Shown here in pieces: positions 1 through 12,700 of a stretch of 64,000 nt of DNA (its first letter is position 1; every line of letters starts with the position of its first letter). Below the pieces are notes generated by a model. The model worked only from the letters and a program-made list of their open reading frames with translations, was not told the origin of the DNA and did not search any database. The DNA comes from Sclerurus mexicanus (taxonomy: Eukaryota > Chordata > Aves > Passeriformes > Furnariidae). Both the position numbers and the translations under genes were made by a program. The stretch spans positions 345,161-409,160 of the forward strand of contig VWZF01002930.1 of the NCBI GenBank assembly GCA_013396755.1, in the 5' to 3' direction.

Positions 1-232
1 GGTGTTCCTCTCCTCTGGCTGTGCCCTCGGGTGTTCCTCTCCTCTGGCTGTGCCCTCGGGTGTCCCTCTCCTCTGGCTGTGCCCTCAGGTGTTCCTCTCC
101 TCTGGCTGTGCCCTCAGGTGTTCCTCTCCTCTGGCTGTGCCCTCGGGTGTCCCTCTCCTCTGGCTGTGCCCTCAGGTGTTCCTTTCCCTTGGCTGTGCCC
201 TCAGGTGTTCCTCTCCTCTGGCTGTGCCCAGC
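1..232. repeat. Minisatellite, 29-bp unit, 8 copies, cut by window edge
   Basis: Units begin at 1, 30, 59, 88, 117, 146, 175 and 204 with the pattern GGTGTTCCTCTCCTCTGGCT followed by GTGCCCTCA or GTGCCCTCG. The copies differ at one or two positions (for example TTCC versus TCCC, and TTTCCCTTGG in the copy at 175). The plus strand is strongly pyrimidine-rich. The array starts before position 1, so its true length is unknown. Because 29 is not a multiple of three, it gives spurious long reading frames of the type SSGCALRC in all three plus frames. Confidence 0.97.
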
Positions 233-634
233 ACAGGGGCGAATGAGCACCATCCTGTTGGTGCCCCAGGGCGCTGTGTTATACCTCTGCTTTTTGCAGG
301 TTAAATTCAATTTCTCTCTGTACCGTTGTATTTAGTGCGGTCTTTTTGGTGAATTGCAACTCTGACTTGTGCTCTCCTCCGAGCTGGGTTCACTTCTCCG
401 GCTGGTTTACCCCCAAACCAGCACATGCCCGTCGGGCAGTCTCTCCGGGCGCTGTTACCCTCCTCCAAGGCTGTCACGGGTTACACAGCTTTCTGCAACT
501 CGGTTACGTGGTGCCCACTCCTAAACCTGCATCCTGATTCCCTCCGTGTGCTGCTCCCTCGCTGACGCCTGCACTCAGTTCTCCAGAAACTCAAGTACAG
601 ATCAACCAAATGAGACACAAAACACGTCACATAA
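233..634. other. 3' flank between minisatellite and THSD4 end
   Basis: This is intergenic sequence of mixed composition downstream of the proposed THSD4 poly(A) site. I see no exon, RNA gene or mobile element in it. A 63-codon plus-strand frame at 346-537 has no recognisable content. Confidence 0.6.
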
Positions 635-656
635 ATTCATCTGGAGTTACTTTATT
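603..656 (-). promoter_or_regulatory. THSD4: Distal poly(A) signal and downstream element of THSD4
   Basis: On the minus strand AATAAA lies at 656-651. About 20-45 nt beyond it the sequence turns GU-rich (GTGACGTGTTTTGTGTCTC, 630-612), the expected CstF-binding downstream element. Cleavage is expected around 641-625. The region between the hexamer and the stop codon stays AT-rich and free of exons, while a minisatellite begins beyond, so this is the best candidate for the end of the transcript. Confidence 0.6.
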
Positions 657-897
657 TTTCACAATAATAAAAAATAAATTAGTCATAAACAAAAATAGTT
701 AACATTTTTTCATCAAAGAGGAAACGTATACAATATGAAAAGGATGCTGTACAGTTCTGGTTCAGGTACATTGCCACAGATACATATTCCTGAACGAGTC
801 AGAAAGCAATTTGCCTACACTCTCCCCCTTTAATTCACTCAAGGAACTGGCTAATCAGAAAGTTTAGAAAATTGTATTATGGATTTACAGTATGACA

Positions 898-905
898 TAT
901 ATACA
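898..905 (-). promoter_or_regulatory. Pumilio-type motif UGUAUAUA in 3' UTR
   Basis: The minus strand reads TGTATATA, a perfect match to the vertebrate Pumilio consensus UGUANAUA. It lies about 245 nt before the proposed poly(A) signal. Function is inferred from the motif alone. Confidence 0.35.
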
Positions 906-994
906 AAAATATATATGTGATACCTGTGCTATAAAATTCCCTAAAAAGCTGGGTTAGTATAATGAAAAAGCTGGGCAAAATTTGAATGGTATAT

Positions 995-1006
995 GTAAAT
1001 AAATAC
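995..1006 (-). promoter_or_regulatory. AU-rich element (UAUUUAUUUA) in 3' UTR
   Basis: The minus strand reads GTATTTATTTAC, two overlapping AUUUA pentamers of the kind bound by AU-rich-element decay factors. It is an isolated element in generally AT-rich sequence, so chance is quite possible. Confidence 0.3.
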
Positions 1007-1122
1007 ACATTAGGTCCCTTTTAATAAAAAAATCTGGCTATTCTAAATATTTGAAATATTTTGGTGCAGTGGCTTGTTCCATAGACACAGCTCAGAATTA
1101 CATATTTCCCATAGACATCTTG

Positions 1123-1130
1123 TATTTACA
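1123..1130 (-). promoter_or_regulatory. Pumilio-type motif UGUAAAUA in 3' UTR
   Basis: The minus strand reads TGTAAATA, matching UGUANAUA. It sits in an AT-rich stretch within the distal 3' UTR. Function is inferred from the motif alone. Confidence 0.35.
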
Positions 1131-4100
1131 AATAACAACAAAATAAGTTATAATAAAGTATATCCTTCTGCCAAAATCAATTACGAGGGTCAAGTAGACA
1201 ATTTTATACATATAGAAAAAAGTTAGGGTTTCTTTTGTCTCCCGTCCTACCTGATCCTCTGTGTAGATCCTGAGTGACTACGATGGGGCTTCTTCACAAC
1301 CTTGGATGTACCCAACCCCTGCCAAGGCCACTGGTCTCAAGAGACCCAAACACAGCATAGAAACACAGGTCAGGGCAAGCAGCAATGACTGGTGCTGGAA
1401 GGTCAATGATTTATCAAAATTAAAGTCCCCTCCTCTCCAGGTATGGTGGTAGTTATCTGTATCCCATTATATTACATAGGGCATAGAAAACTGGGAACTC
1501 TCAACAACTTCTGGCTGTTAGAGCTGAGAAACAAAGAGCTGAGTTCAGGTCTGCTGTGAGTTCTCTTAAATGGAATTTCCCCCCTTTCACCAGGTCTGAA
1601 TTTTGCCCACACTACTGAGATATTATAATGATCACAAGTTGCTTTAAAGTATATTGAAAATTGCTTAGTGGATGATTTTTCATTTCTGGTGTGGAAATAA
1701 TTATTTTACTCCATTTTCTAAGCAACGCCTGATTTATTTCCCACAAACATTCTCTAAGTTTAGACATAAAGGAAGTTTACATTCGTGTTCAAAACTTCAT
1801 GTTTTGTGTTTGAATTACAGGCATGCACAGAAATTATCTGCCCAATACACAGAAGAGCTCTTAAGAAGTCAGAGACACTAAGTCTAAGTCTCAAGAAGAC
1901 CAGGTAAACACACAGCTTTTCCTCTGTGAAGAGGACAATCCTTTTTTTTAATGTGACAAATGTTATGTATGAGAATAAAGGACCACTACATACTTCAATA
2001 GCTGTGCAGTCACACCTTCATTGCACAGCAGTTAATTCAGTATGTACTTTACTAATACGCATGCAAAACCAGCAACATGGATACGCACAGACACAAAAAT
2101 CCCTGGGCTGGCAGGAATATAGCTCTCTTAACAGCTGGGCTGATTTCTAACACAGATTCTTAGAAACCAAAAGACCAGCTCAAGATTTTCAGTAATTCTG
2201 GCAACATTTAATAATGTAATCCAAAGGACAGAGATGAAAGTAAGATGAGGAGAAGACTTGGGGATGTGGGTGAAAAAGGGCGCCAGGTCAGGATGAGAAT
2301 GGGGAAAACCAAAGCCCTGGAAAGAATATTTTACTACTTACAGTGGTATAGATTATAAAGACAGGAAACAAAGTATTTCCTCCAGGAAGACATAACCTCC
2401 CCTATACCAGCCATAGGCTGTTTGAGCCCCTACCTCCTTCCTCCCTCAGTGGTGACCACTGGCTCTCTCTCTGATTCAGACATAAGCAAAGGCAGTAGCA
2501 AGGTCCTGGAAATGCTGCTGCCTCATGTGGCCTTTTCTTCAACCAGTTTAATATATTCACTTGAGTCAGGGCTATAATGACATTTATATATATATATGAC
2601 TGATATGTAACTGCACCATATTGTCATAAAACTGGGATCTAACCAATAACAGTATTGTTAAACATTGCTTTCTTCATACAGGAAGTTCTCCCTTTGCTGA
2701 AGTACTGGGGACAAACAAGCAGACTGCGCGTGTAATGAGAAAGACACTGGTTCTCTGTGCAGGAGTACTGAGGCAGCCCTGCACTGAGTCCATGGCCACA
2801 CATCATGGCTGGCTCCGAGGCCTGCAGGATCACCCACGTCTCCTGCACTGCACTCCCCAGCACTGACTGCCTCTTCACAAGCCCTTCCCTGATTCAGGGC
2901 TGGGGGCTGAAGGGCAGAGACACCAAAGCAAACACCAACTTCTGGCTCACTGCTGGCCAAGTCAGACACGGGGCCATTCCCACAGGAGCAACCCTGGTGC
3001 TTCCACACCATCTTCTGAGAGAGGAGGAGAGAACTCCATGAGTTCAGTGCTCTCAAACTTGGCACACCATTGCAGTACACAAGGAATTCTACCTACATAT
3101 GCTTGACGGTGACATTGCACAGGAGTTAGCAAACCCTGATGGGCCCTGGATAACTCGATAAACAACTGCACCAGGAGCCCTCAGTTCCAAAAGGAAAGTG
3201 CTTTGAGACACAGAGCCTGCTCTGGATGGAGCCGAGCTTGGCCAGCTGCGTGTCTGGAAGACATGCAAGCTTTATGCAGATTTACCCCCTAAGCAGCTGG
3301 ACTGCTTAGACTCTAAGTAAACAATCTAACATACTCTGGTCTTCCTCGATTGTGACAAATCTTAAAGTGAAAATCTTCAAGGCAAGGAAGCATTTTTTAC
3401 ACCATTCTGAGGGATTTTGACTGATGTTAAAATGTCAGAAAAAGAAATTAAATAATTCAAAATCAGAAGCCTGCATTATTTTTTACTTACCGGGTTTATA
3501 TCTGTTCTAAGTCTACTACATTCATTAAGGGCAACTTTGACATATAGCAAAAATAAAATCAGGTCCTCTGCAGGCATCATCCTAAGCTGGTGCACTGCTC
3601 CATTAAAACAAACACTTGCTGCAGGCACAGTTTCAAAAGTCTGCTTTGCAGGATGCTGAAATCTTACGCAGCACTTTCTTGGTGCAGGCAATATTAGTAT
3701 ATCAAAGTGCTGATAAAAAGGGCTCATTAGTTCATTTTGCAGGAACAACTATTTTGATAATGCTGACACACAAGATGATAAATGAGTAAGTTCAGCAGCA
3801 TTCTGGCAGTTTCCTTACCATTAGATATTTAATTAGGTGAAATGGTATTTTTTGTTTTATCTGGTCCATCTGTAAACTGTCTCTTTACTTTTGAAAAGAA
3901 AACCCATACAATTTGTATAGCCATAGCTCACTGCATTCCATTCACAAAACTGTGTAATACAGGGCTGTGTAATACAAAGGTGTAATACAGGGTTATATTG
4001 CTATGTGTGAGTACATACTCTTTGATATTCAGCTGCCAAGAACTCTGGTTACTTCAGCGGCAGCTTAATAGATAGAGCCTACAAGGTGATCATCTTTGTA

Positions 4101-4631
4101 AAATAACCTAATGGCCATATATTCCAGAGCAAAATAGCATACTTTATAAACTCAGAGCATCTCGTGTCTGTGTGCTGAGTTGCTGACTGTCTCACAGCCA
4201 GAAACGTGTGTAAGATAATTTTCTATGGACTGATTGCAAACCTGATTAGCTCCCTGCAGCTCAATTTGCCTTGGGGTTTTCAGAAAGCCTTTTTATGGAA
4301 CAGGTATTTCCCTCAAGCTGACAGGATGCACCTCCTTGGGACAAAAGAGACAACAACAAAAGTTAGATAATGTATGTAGAAAATTTCTGCAATGAGATAT
4401 ACAGATGAAAATCTGTACTTAGAAATACTGGATTCCAGAGTTGTTTACACTGCACTTTCTCCATAACATTCTTTGGTCGAGAATCTAAGGAATATAACAT
4501 GATCACAAATCTTTAAGTTATCTTAATGGATAAATCTTCATAATACAAGGGAACAGGACTACAAAAGATTCATGAATTTGGATTAGAAGTTTTCTAATTA
4601 GCATTTCTGTTTCTAGCAATTTTATATCAAC

Positions 4632-4639
4632 TATTTACA
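4632..4639 (-). promoter_or_regulatory. Pumilio-type motif UGUAAAUA in 3' UTR
   Basis: The minus strand reads TGTAAATA, the same word as at 1123 and 5197. Function is inferred from the motif alone. Confidence 0.3.
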
Positions 4640-5196
4640 GTAAAAAAGCCCAAGTTAGGGTGTACAGAAACAGCCAAAGACATTATTGGTTTATAGTCAC
4701 AAAGACTAACTTTTAGGGGAAACGCTTCTTCACTTCATTTAGCCAGAGAGCAGTAGTTCATCATGTCTGAAATATATTTTTCATGAGTGACTAAATCAAA
4801 AAATTCAAAGGTTTGTGTCAAAGCAAGGCAGCTTTTAGACTACAGGAATTCCACCTTCCTGTGGCTTCCAGCAAAACCTGATGTGACGCGAAGCACACCC
4901 AGCAACTTTTGTCTCCCAGAGTTCCATCCCCTTTCCACATCCTCTCCACCAAAGCACTAAGAAGGAAACAATACACAATGAGGCTCAAACATGGTTCTGC
5001 ATCAGCAGCAGGACACCGTAACCACGGTCATATCCCATCTCTGGGAGTGACTTAACATGACTCTTACAGCTGCTTTTCAACTCAGACATCAGGCACCTTA
5101 GAAACGGATGCATAGTTGAGCATCACTAATTTACAAGCAATATGCTGTAATAAACAGCTGAATGAGCAGAGGTGTTTATTTTTTTCCCCTCAGCGT

Positions 5197-5204
5197 TATT
5201 TACA
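5197..5204 (-). promoter_or_regulatory. Pumilio-type motif UGUAAAUA in 3' UTR
   Basis: The minus strand reads TGTAAATA in the stop-proximal part of the 3' UTR, followed by a run of A and G. Function is inferred from the motif alone. Confidence 0.3.
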
Positions 5205-6557
5205 CATTTGAAAGACCTCCCAAGTAAAGGCTAGAGAACCTGCAGATAATGCAAAAACTCATCTGCACTGCACAACATACCCTATTTGCTTTTAGCAAGT
5301 CCCAAGGCTGAGTACAGTAATTGCAGAAATGAAAAATCACCACTTACATCCAGCTCTAAATCTGCAGCCATTCTTGAGCAATAGAAAAGGAGTGGTATGA
5401 ATAGATCTGTGGGATGAAACATTGAGTAAAAAAAGACAAGTATGTCGTAACAACTGATCAAAACCTGAAGAATGTTAATAGCTAAGGAATCCTTTTTACA
5501 GATACTCAGCTACTACACTCACACTGCTGCCTGATACCAAGAGTAACAGACTCCTACAAAGCACACAGGCCTGCATCCTTTGGTGGTTGTTTCAGAAACC
5601 GGTGACAGATCCAGACCAGTCTGGACAAAGTACTTTGGTATGGTAGTTGTTAAACAATAGTGCAGAGACAAAGAATTAGGCAAGACCCCGGTTCACTGAA
5701 ATAACTGCCCTACAGGAAAGAGACCTCACCAGTGGAAACAATCACTTGTCACACCAGCCAAGGCTCTTCACCTTTCTGGTGAATCTGTCTCACTGGCAGC
5801 TGCACTTGATAAAGACTTGAAGGGCTAGACACTGGTGTCACTCTGGTGGGTCATGTATTTTAAAATCCATACAAAATTAGGAAAGTGTATCTTCAAGAGA
5901 TTATGAATTAAATATAAAGGCACTTTTTGGCAGTCAAGTGTGTATATATTTGCTGCCTGAGGACAGGACATTAGTTAAAAGTACAACTGAGAGAGCTTAA
6001 CAGTGACTCTAATTTATTATGAACTGACTGAAGTAATTAAAAGTATATGTTAGAGCGCTAAGAAACTGATGATAAGTGGGTCTCCAAAGGTCTGATTCTT
6101 TGGGAAATAATTTTTCTCATGTGCATGTTTCATTGATTTAGTCACCTAATTTAAGGCAGTTCAAAATACCAAGTAAAAGTAAGCACTCAGAAAATAATGC
6201 AGCAGCTGCATCCATACTGGTCAACTATCTCCAGTAATTGCCTGCAATTGATTTAGTTTTCATTAATTTCACAATATTAAGGCTGGTATGTTCCTTAAAT
6301 GATTATCTGATGAGCAGGTGCAAATAATAGTATCATTAAAAACTAATGCTTTAAAAAGATCATGGTTTTACAACAAACATCGTAAAAGAGATAACTGCAC
6401 AATAACTGACAGGGTGTGAGATTCAACCACAGTCTCGATGCACTCAGCAATACAAACCCCCATCTCTAAGAAGCTAAAACTGCTGTAGTCAGAGCAGTAA
6501 CACTGTTGAAGCTCCATCTGCAGAGCGACACTGCCACTGGGAGCAGGAGAGCATTCG

Positions 6558-6700
6558 TTATCTGCGTCCCAGAAACCCTGCCTGCCTGTTGGCCACGCGA
6601 GTACAGGACGCACAACAGGCTGTTTTGTAGTAGGTGTAGACACAGAGCCGGGCCTGAACCACCACATTGCAGTTGTAGTACTTGTCTTTGCAGTTCTCAT
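6558..6700 (-). CDS. THSD4: THSD4 terminal coding exon: PLAC domain and stop
   Basis: The coding part is 143 nt. The first two bases complete Asp 577, then residues 578-623 and a TAA stop at 6560-6558. The peptide contains ENCKDKYYNC, NVVVQARLC, ACCASC and a basic tail ending GFLGRR. The six cysteines (580, 587, 596, 605, 606, 609) with the CCxxC ending define a PLAC (protease and lacunin) domain, which closes many ADAMTS-like proteins. The VVVQARLCVYTYYKTACC wording is what I recall for the THSD4/ADAMTSL4 pair. The acceptor is ttttgtccacag. The exon continues into the 3' UTR. Confidence 0.96.
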
Positions 6701-9700
6701 CTGTGGACAAAAGCAAGAGAGAAGAAACTGAAGAAAGCAGGAACAGAGCAACAACTAACCAATCCTTTCTTTTACCCTGCAGAATCCTTTGGACCTGTAT
6801 TTAAACATTCCTTCTCAGGTCAAAATAGGCTACCTGTGCAAATAAGTTAGATTATTCAAGATTTTATGCACTGTAATAGAAAGATACATAAACCGTGAAA
6901 GAAATGTACCTATCTCCATTTCTCCATTTTTTATGTAGTTATCTTAAAGTTTGTTGAAGGATTCTCAACTGAAAACTGCTGCAGAACATTCAGTTAAAAC
7001 TGTTTCTAAATTCTTGTATCTTCATTTCCTTAGCCATTCTTGTTACTATTAAAATCAAACCTGTAGGAGCTTAATGACTAATTCCAAAGCGAAATGGTGT
7101 GTATTTAATATATCTATAAAAGAAAATTGCTTATTTGCACTTAATGTCTGAGCTTAATGTTGTTGGCTTTTATAGAACCTGTTACCAAATACAGTATATA
7201 CATACATGACCCTCATTTTGTTTTAATGACTCTGCCAAGAGAAACCTTGCAGAATGCAAGGAGACAGCAGAAAAACACCCTGTTTGTACCAGTTTCACAG
7301 AAGCAGATCTCTCACATTCTCAGCAACTTCAAAAGTAAGCCAGTTTCTTACACATTACAAGGAAAACATTTTTAATCAGAAATTAAAACCTACTTTTACA
7401 GCATAAAAAAAGAGCTGTGTTTTGTGTAAAAATAAAACTCTGAACTCCATAAAGGAAATACACTTAAAACTTCTGCAAGGCTATCACAATGTCTCCGCTA
7501 GATGGAGTTGCATAGTCGAGCAGAAGCTCCCGTACCTATTTCAGGGATACAATCCTGTGTGTTACACGGTTCTTTCTCTTCAGGTTTCAGCTGCGGGTCA
7601 CACTGAGAACTGGCTGCCATGTCATCCGAGAGACATCGCACCTCCCGCACCCGGAATCCTCCCTCGCAGGACTTGGAGCACTGAAACAATGAAGCCGAGG
7701 TTCAGGAAGACAATATGAGATGTGTAAGCACGGCAAAGAGAGAAAGGAGACCTTGAAGCCAGACTCAGGCACCACTGTAGCCTTTAATCAACTTCACTGC
7801 CAGTGGTTTATTTTCTGTCTGTGATGCCGTAACATACAGAGGCAATTGTGTTAAAATTCCAAAACATTTCTGACCACAGGAGGAACAACTGGACAAGTAA
7901 ACGTGGTGGACACTGTGCAACTGAAAGCAAGCTGGGATAGTTCCCTCTCTGAATTATTAGTTAGCATCTTGCTTCTTTAACTGGTCTTCTTGTTCTCTGC
8001 TTGTTTATACATATCTCCCAAATGTACTCTTTCCACAGTGTTCCCATTCTCTACTTCAAGAACGGAACTTTATTACTTGACTGCATTGCCCTCCACTGCC
8101 CTTTAGCCATTTAATATACAAGCAGGAATATTTTTAATTGCCCTTTTTTTCTGGCACTCAATTAATTTTTCACCTCTTGCAGCACAACGATTTTACTAGG
8201 CATTTTAGGTTTCTTTGAATTTCTAAAGAACATATTTCTGTGCTCCTTCAAAGCCTGTTATGAAGCCAAAGACTTTTGTACTTGCTTGTCATGGTATTTT
8301 TAAAGCCAATTATTACACATTTCTGCCCATACTGAAGCAAATCCCCTGTTGACTTCAAGAATTTCGCCTGAGTGAGGTCTTTGAGATTTGGCTCACTGTC
8401 CATTTTGACCTAATGCTCACAAACTTAATTGAACCTGGGTCACTTATAATGATTAAAACCTTAATAGCCCCAAACTAGCAAGAATGTTTTCTTTCTGACT
8501 TTTTTGGCATAATTATTTCTTTTCCTAACATTGCAGAAACAACTTATCACAATCATGAAATCAGACACTGTAGCAAACTAACCAAAATATTCTCAGTATT
8601 ATATTCCTAAACTGCTCTTTCATCTTAAAGTACAACCTTTCCCCACTTTAGGAAGGGCAGTCCTGTGGCACCAGTAATAGAACACAGGGGTTTTTACAAT
8701 TGCTCGTTACATGCCTGTACAGAATACTGTAATTATTCCACACCCAGCAGTGAGAGCTTTGGTTCAGGTCTGCAGAGATCTTAAGCACTTAAAATGGACC
8801 CAAGACACCCAACACACCACACACAAACCTCTGCATTTCCCAGCCCTAACTGAGAGGCTGTGCCATTTATCTCGGGTCTGAAGACATGAACTTGACAGTT
8901 TCAAACCCTAGTTCAGGGGCTTTGGACCAGCTTTTCTGCTCACAGCTAACCCCATAATCCTCTCCCTTCAGGACTAACAGCAAGAAATACAGCATGCCCT
9001 GTTGATAACAGTAACAATATAGAACAGAATCATAGAATAGTTAGACCTCTGAAGGCCATCTAATCCAATCTCCCAGCAGTGGGCAGGGACATCTCCAACT
9101 AGATCAAGTTGCCCAGAGGGAGAATTGGAAAAAACTTACAATTTTTTAAAACCTCTATTAGCATACGTATTTCTTTCTACAGTGAAGATGGTCATAAAGG
9201 CTGAGACATTTAAGGATTTTTAAATGCCACTTCTCAGGAAGCAGCACTTAAATAGTAACTAGGGCTCTCTAAACCTTACCAGATTCTGAGTGAGCCAGCA
9301 CCTCGTTCCTTCTGTGCCTCCAGAGAGCACAGTCTCACTTGCAGAGGGAGTCTCTCTGCTGCATTCTACAGTTGTACCTCTTGGGGCTACTCACCCACGG
9401 GTTCACACTGGAAAATGGCTTTGCTAAGGGGAGTTTTTGAATCTAAACAGTTCAATAAACAATCCAAAGCATTTCCAGCAACACCAAGGAACCTGCTTTG
9501 ATCTGCGTGGCTTTATTATGAACCTAACTTGGATGTTGCTGTCAAATAAACACCTATACCTGCAATTAAGGGAGAAAAATCAGGATTCTCTTCAGCTGAT
9601 TTATTTTGTTAAAAACATTCTAGTTTCTTTTCTTCTTTCTAGTGCTGCCAGCAGGCCAGTCAAATAATTGAGCATTTACTAAAAATAAAAACCAAAATAA

Positions 9701-12700
9701 CTTCCCTCTCATGTCATGTGGATGAGACATTTCCAAAGGTCCCTGACCAAGGGAGCTCAGACTCAAGGCATCTGAGCTGTGTCCACATTTCAGAGCTGTC
9801 TCTGGGAATTTGATTTAAAGCTCAGTGAAGGGTCTGAGTTACTGCGTGAGATATGATGTCATCTCATTCGAAGATGACAATGGACTTTCTGATCTTCATT
9901 TAGGAGAAAAATGCTGTTTTTTTTCTGGTAAAAATCCAATAAGCTTTATTTGGTATAGGAGATGATGGAAAGATAGATGAAACCAAGCATTTGTGGCACA
10001 CTGGTGAATGTAGCTGGTCCACTTCCAGGGGAAATGGAAGATACATTAAGTCCTATTTTCTCTCAGTAAAGTTCTAAGTATTACAGTGAAGAGTTTACAG
10101 TAAAATATTCTGGTAAAACTGACTTTAAATACATCCCTCATTCTTTATTAAATGCTCCTTAATTTTAATGAAACCAGAGATCTGAAAGGAACTTCTTACT
10201 GCACATCATCTCTTTATAAGGGGCAAACCAGCTTTATAAAACAGGAGGATGCTTTGAAGAAGAGATCAGTGATGAAAAGACAACTGTGCAGGGTCTCCTT
10301 CTGGTCAGGATACTTCCTAACTGTCCTAAGCTCCACTGGGTGAAGGATATACTTTCTTTTCAGCATCATTGCTGTGCATTCCTGCCATGATTGGTGGCTT
10401 TCTCCAAATGGTGCTCTCTTTTGATACAAACGGAAAAAGGCGTATCAACCAAAATATAGACATAGGAAAGCATGATAGACTTACTGTGCTCCATTCTGTA
10501 TGAAACCACTTAGATCCACACGGTTTGAGGTAGCAGGATTGCTGGCTGGGAGGTTTTTCCAAATATGAACATTCATAGGGGTTCAAAACATCAAAATTAC
10601 CTTCAGTTTTCCTAACACAAATGACTTCTCTCTGTTGGGTTCCACTGCCACATTCAGTAGAGCACTGTGTCAGAAAACAAAAAAGAGTGGGGCAATTTGA
10701 TATTCTACTTTTGTCCTTCAGCTTGCTTACAAAGTAACATGTTTCTCCACATATTGGTTCCTGAAATAAAACAGCACACACACACGTTACATTCTAAATT
10801 AATATTCAAACAGAAAAATCTGGACACCTATCTAGACACCAACATCCAGAATCCACTTCCTTACTTTTAAATGTTCTTTTCTCAGAAAAACTGAACTTAG
10901 CTGTATCTTCCCTTCTGTCACTAGCACATGACTTGAAGAGAAAGGAAAAGGGCAAAGTCTTCCTCAAGTTCCTGCAGTAAGATTTTTATCTCTCAGAGTC
11001 AGAAGAGCAGCCCAGATAAGCCTCGGGGTACTGTAATTATTTGTATGTAGTACTAACACAGTAGCCACTGGTCCCAGTTAGGTACCAGTACAAGAAAAAG
11101 CCAAAGGATATAGTAATGATTTAATTCATCAAGTGACTACTGACTGGAAGGCTCAGGTATTACATATTTAATTTTTGATCTTAGAAATGGCTACAGCAAT
11201 TAATAAGATACTTCTATGAATTTTTATTCCATGTGGTACTACAGGCTCAAAACGTATTTCTCATTATTTTAATGAATTAGACATATGACTCTAAGTATAC
11301 TTTTGGAGAAATCCGAAAGTGTTTTTTTACCTGTAGCTACAAAAATCCCCTTGTATTTAGTTTTTTAATCAAAAGAGAAGCATAACTCACTTTCTCCATA
11401 AACAGCGTTACTGCTTCTTGCTGAAGCAGGATCGTATGTGCTGCACTGAACTTCTGAGGGTTAGAAGGTTAGAGCACAGTTTTGCAGCTTTACAAAGCCC
11501 CACTTTCTGTGTAGGTTTTAGAAAATGCCTTGATCTGCCAGGGTGTTATTTTCATGTTTGCAAGTACCTATGTGATGTAGTGTTCCAGTTCTGAAAAGCA
11601 AATTTGACTCACTTGGATCCTTACTGCCCATTTAAAGGTTAGATACACACACGGTACTGTTCCTGGCACTTGTAAAAAGGTTTTTAGATGATGCCAGCAA
11701 CATATGGGTTTCTACGTTGTATAAAGGACTATGATTTTCAGAAGGCTTTTTCTAGCCTAAACTAATCACATGTTATCAGCAGTGGGGATTTTGTTTATAT
11801 TTTGGGAAGAATTTACAATTGCTTTCCCACAAAAAACCTTGAGCTGAATGAAGAACCTCAAGATAAATGCACCCAAATAAATTCCGCAGGAAATACACTA
11901 ACTGCACTTTCTTTAACACCAAACATTTCTGTTGTTGCTCTCTTTTAATGGTTCCTCCAAAAGTATGTGAGCATCCAGCCTGAGCTCTAGCAGAGCATGA
12001 TCCGGAAGGCCATCCATCAGTGCTCCCTCCTGCCCTGGTCTACTGCCTGTCTGCTCTCATTGTGGGATGGAGGATCTGATGCTGCCAGACAGTGCCTTCA
12101 GAGCACACCCAGCAAAGACTTTGCACCTTTGGCCTGCACCAGGCAATTCAGTCTCGTGCAAAGGAAGAAGGTGAATTAGCTGAAAAGACCAGGGAAGTCA
12201 GGATGCCCTTACTGAGCACCTCTCTGGGGCAGCAAAACTGGACACAGAGGCCCCGTTCAATCCGCTGGAGTGGTCTAAGGAACAAGGCCTTCATTTCATC
12301 TGTCACTGGAACTGGAGAGAAGTATTTTTGAAATCTCAATTTGATATCTCATATAATATAAATAATTACCACTTAATACTTGAAAGCATTAGCATAGCAG
12401 TAGCCCTGTAATCTCCCTCTCAGCTTAATTTCCAGCTCCTTATCACCTGGAAGCATCTTGGAACCTGCAGTGCAGAGTTATCAGCACAGCTCCACTCAGT
12501 GCTGGCCCCAGCAGTCCCAAAGGCTCTCTGGGCTGTGCCAGAGTCCTCACAAAGGGACAGAAATGCCTTGGCACGAGCTGACAGCCTCTGAAATGCCTTT
12601 GTTCCTGACAGCAGAAATGTTTATTTGGAAAGGGCTACTGAGATGGGGAAGAACTTACCTTGAGGAAAGAGCATCAGGATACAGGCCACCAAACCAAATT

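Larger units (their letters stand above)
635..6557 (-). other. THSD4: THSD4 3' untranslated region (inferred extent)
   Basis: This is AT-rich, non-coding sequence running from the TAA stop to the distal poly(A) site, about 5.9 kb. No ORF in it resembles a protein. A long terminal 3' UTR is inferred because the first convincing combination of hexamer and downstream GU-rich element appears only at about 651-603; other AATAAA words occur earlier (for example near 6012 and 5174 on this strand) and may give shorter forms. It contains several UGUANAUA words and a UAUUUAUUUA element, listed separately. The exact end is not visible without transcript data. Confidence 0.6.

Noticed and set aside
2..335. 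Three overlapping plus-strand frames with Ser/Leu/Pro/Cys-rich repeats
   Set aside because: They are read-throughs of the 29-bp minisatellite in all three frames, not a repeat protein.
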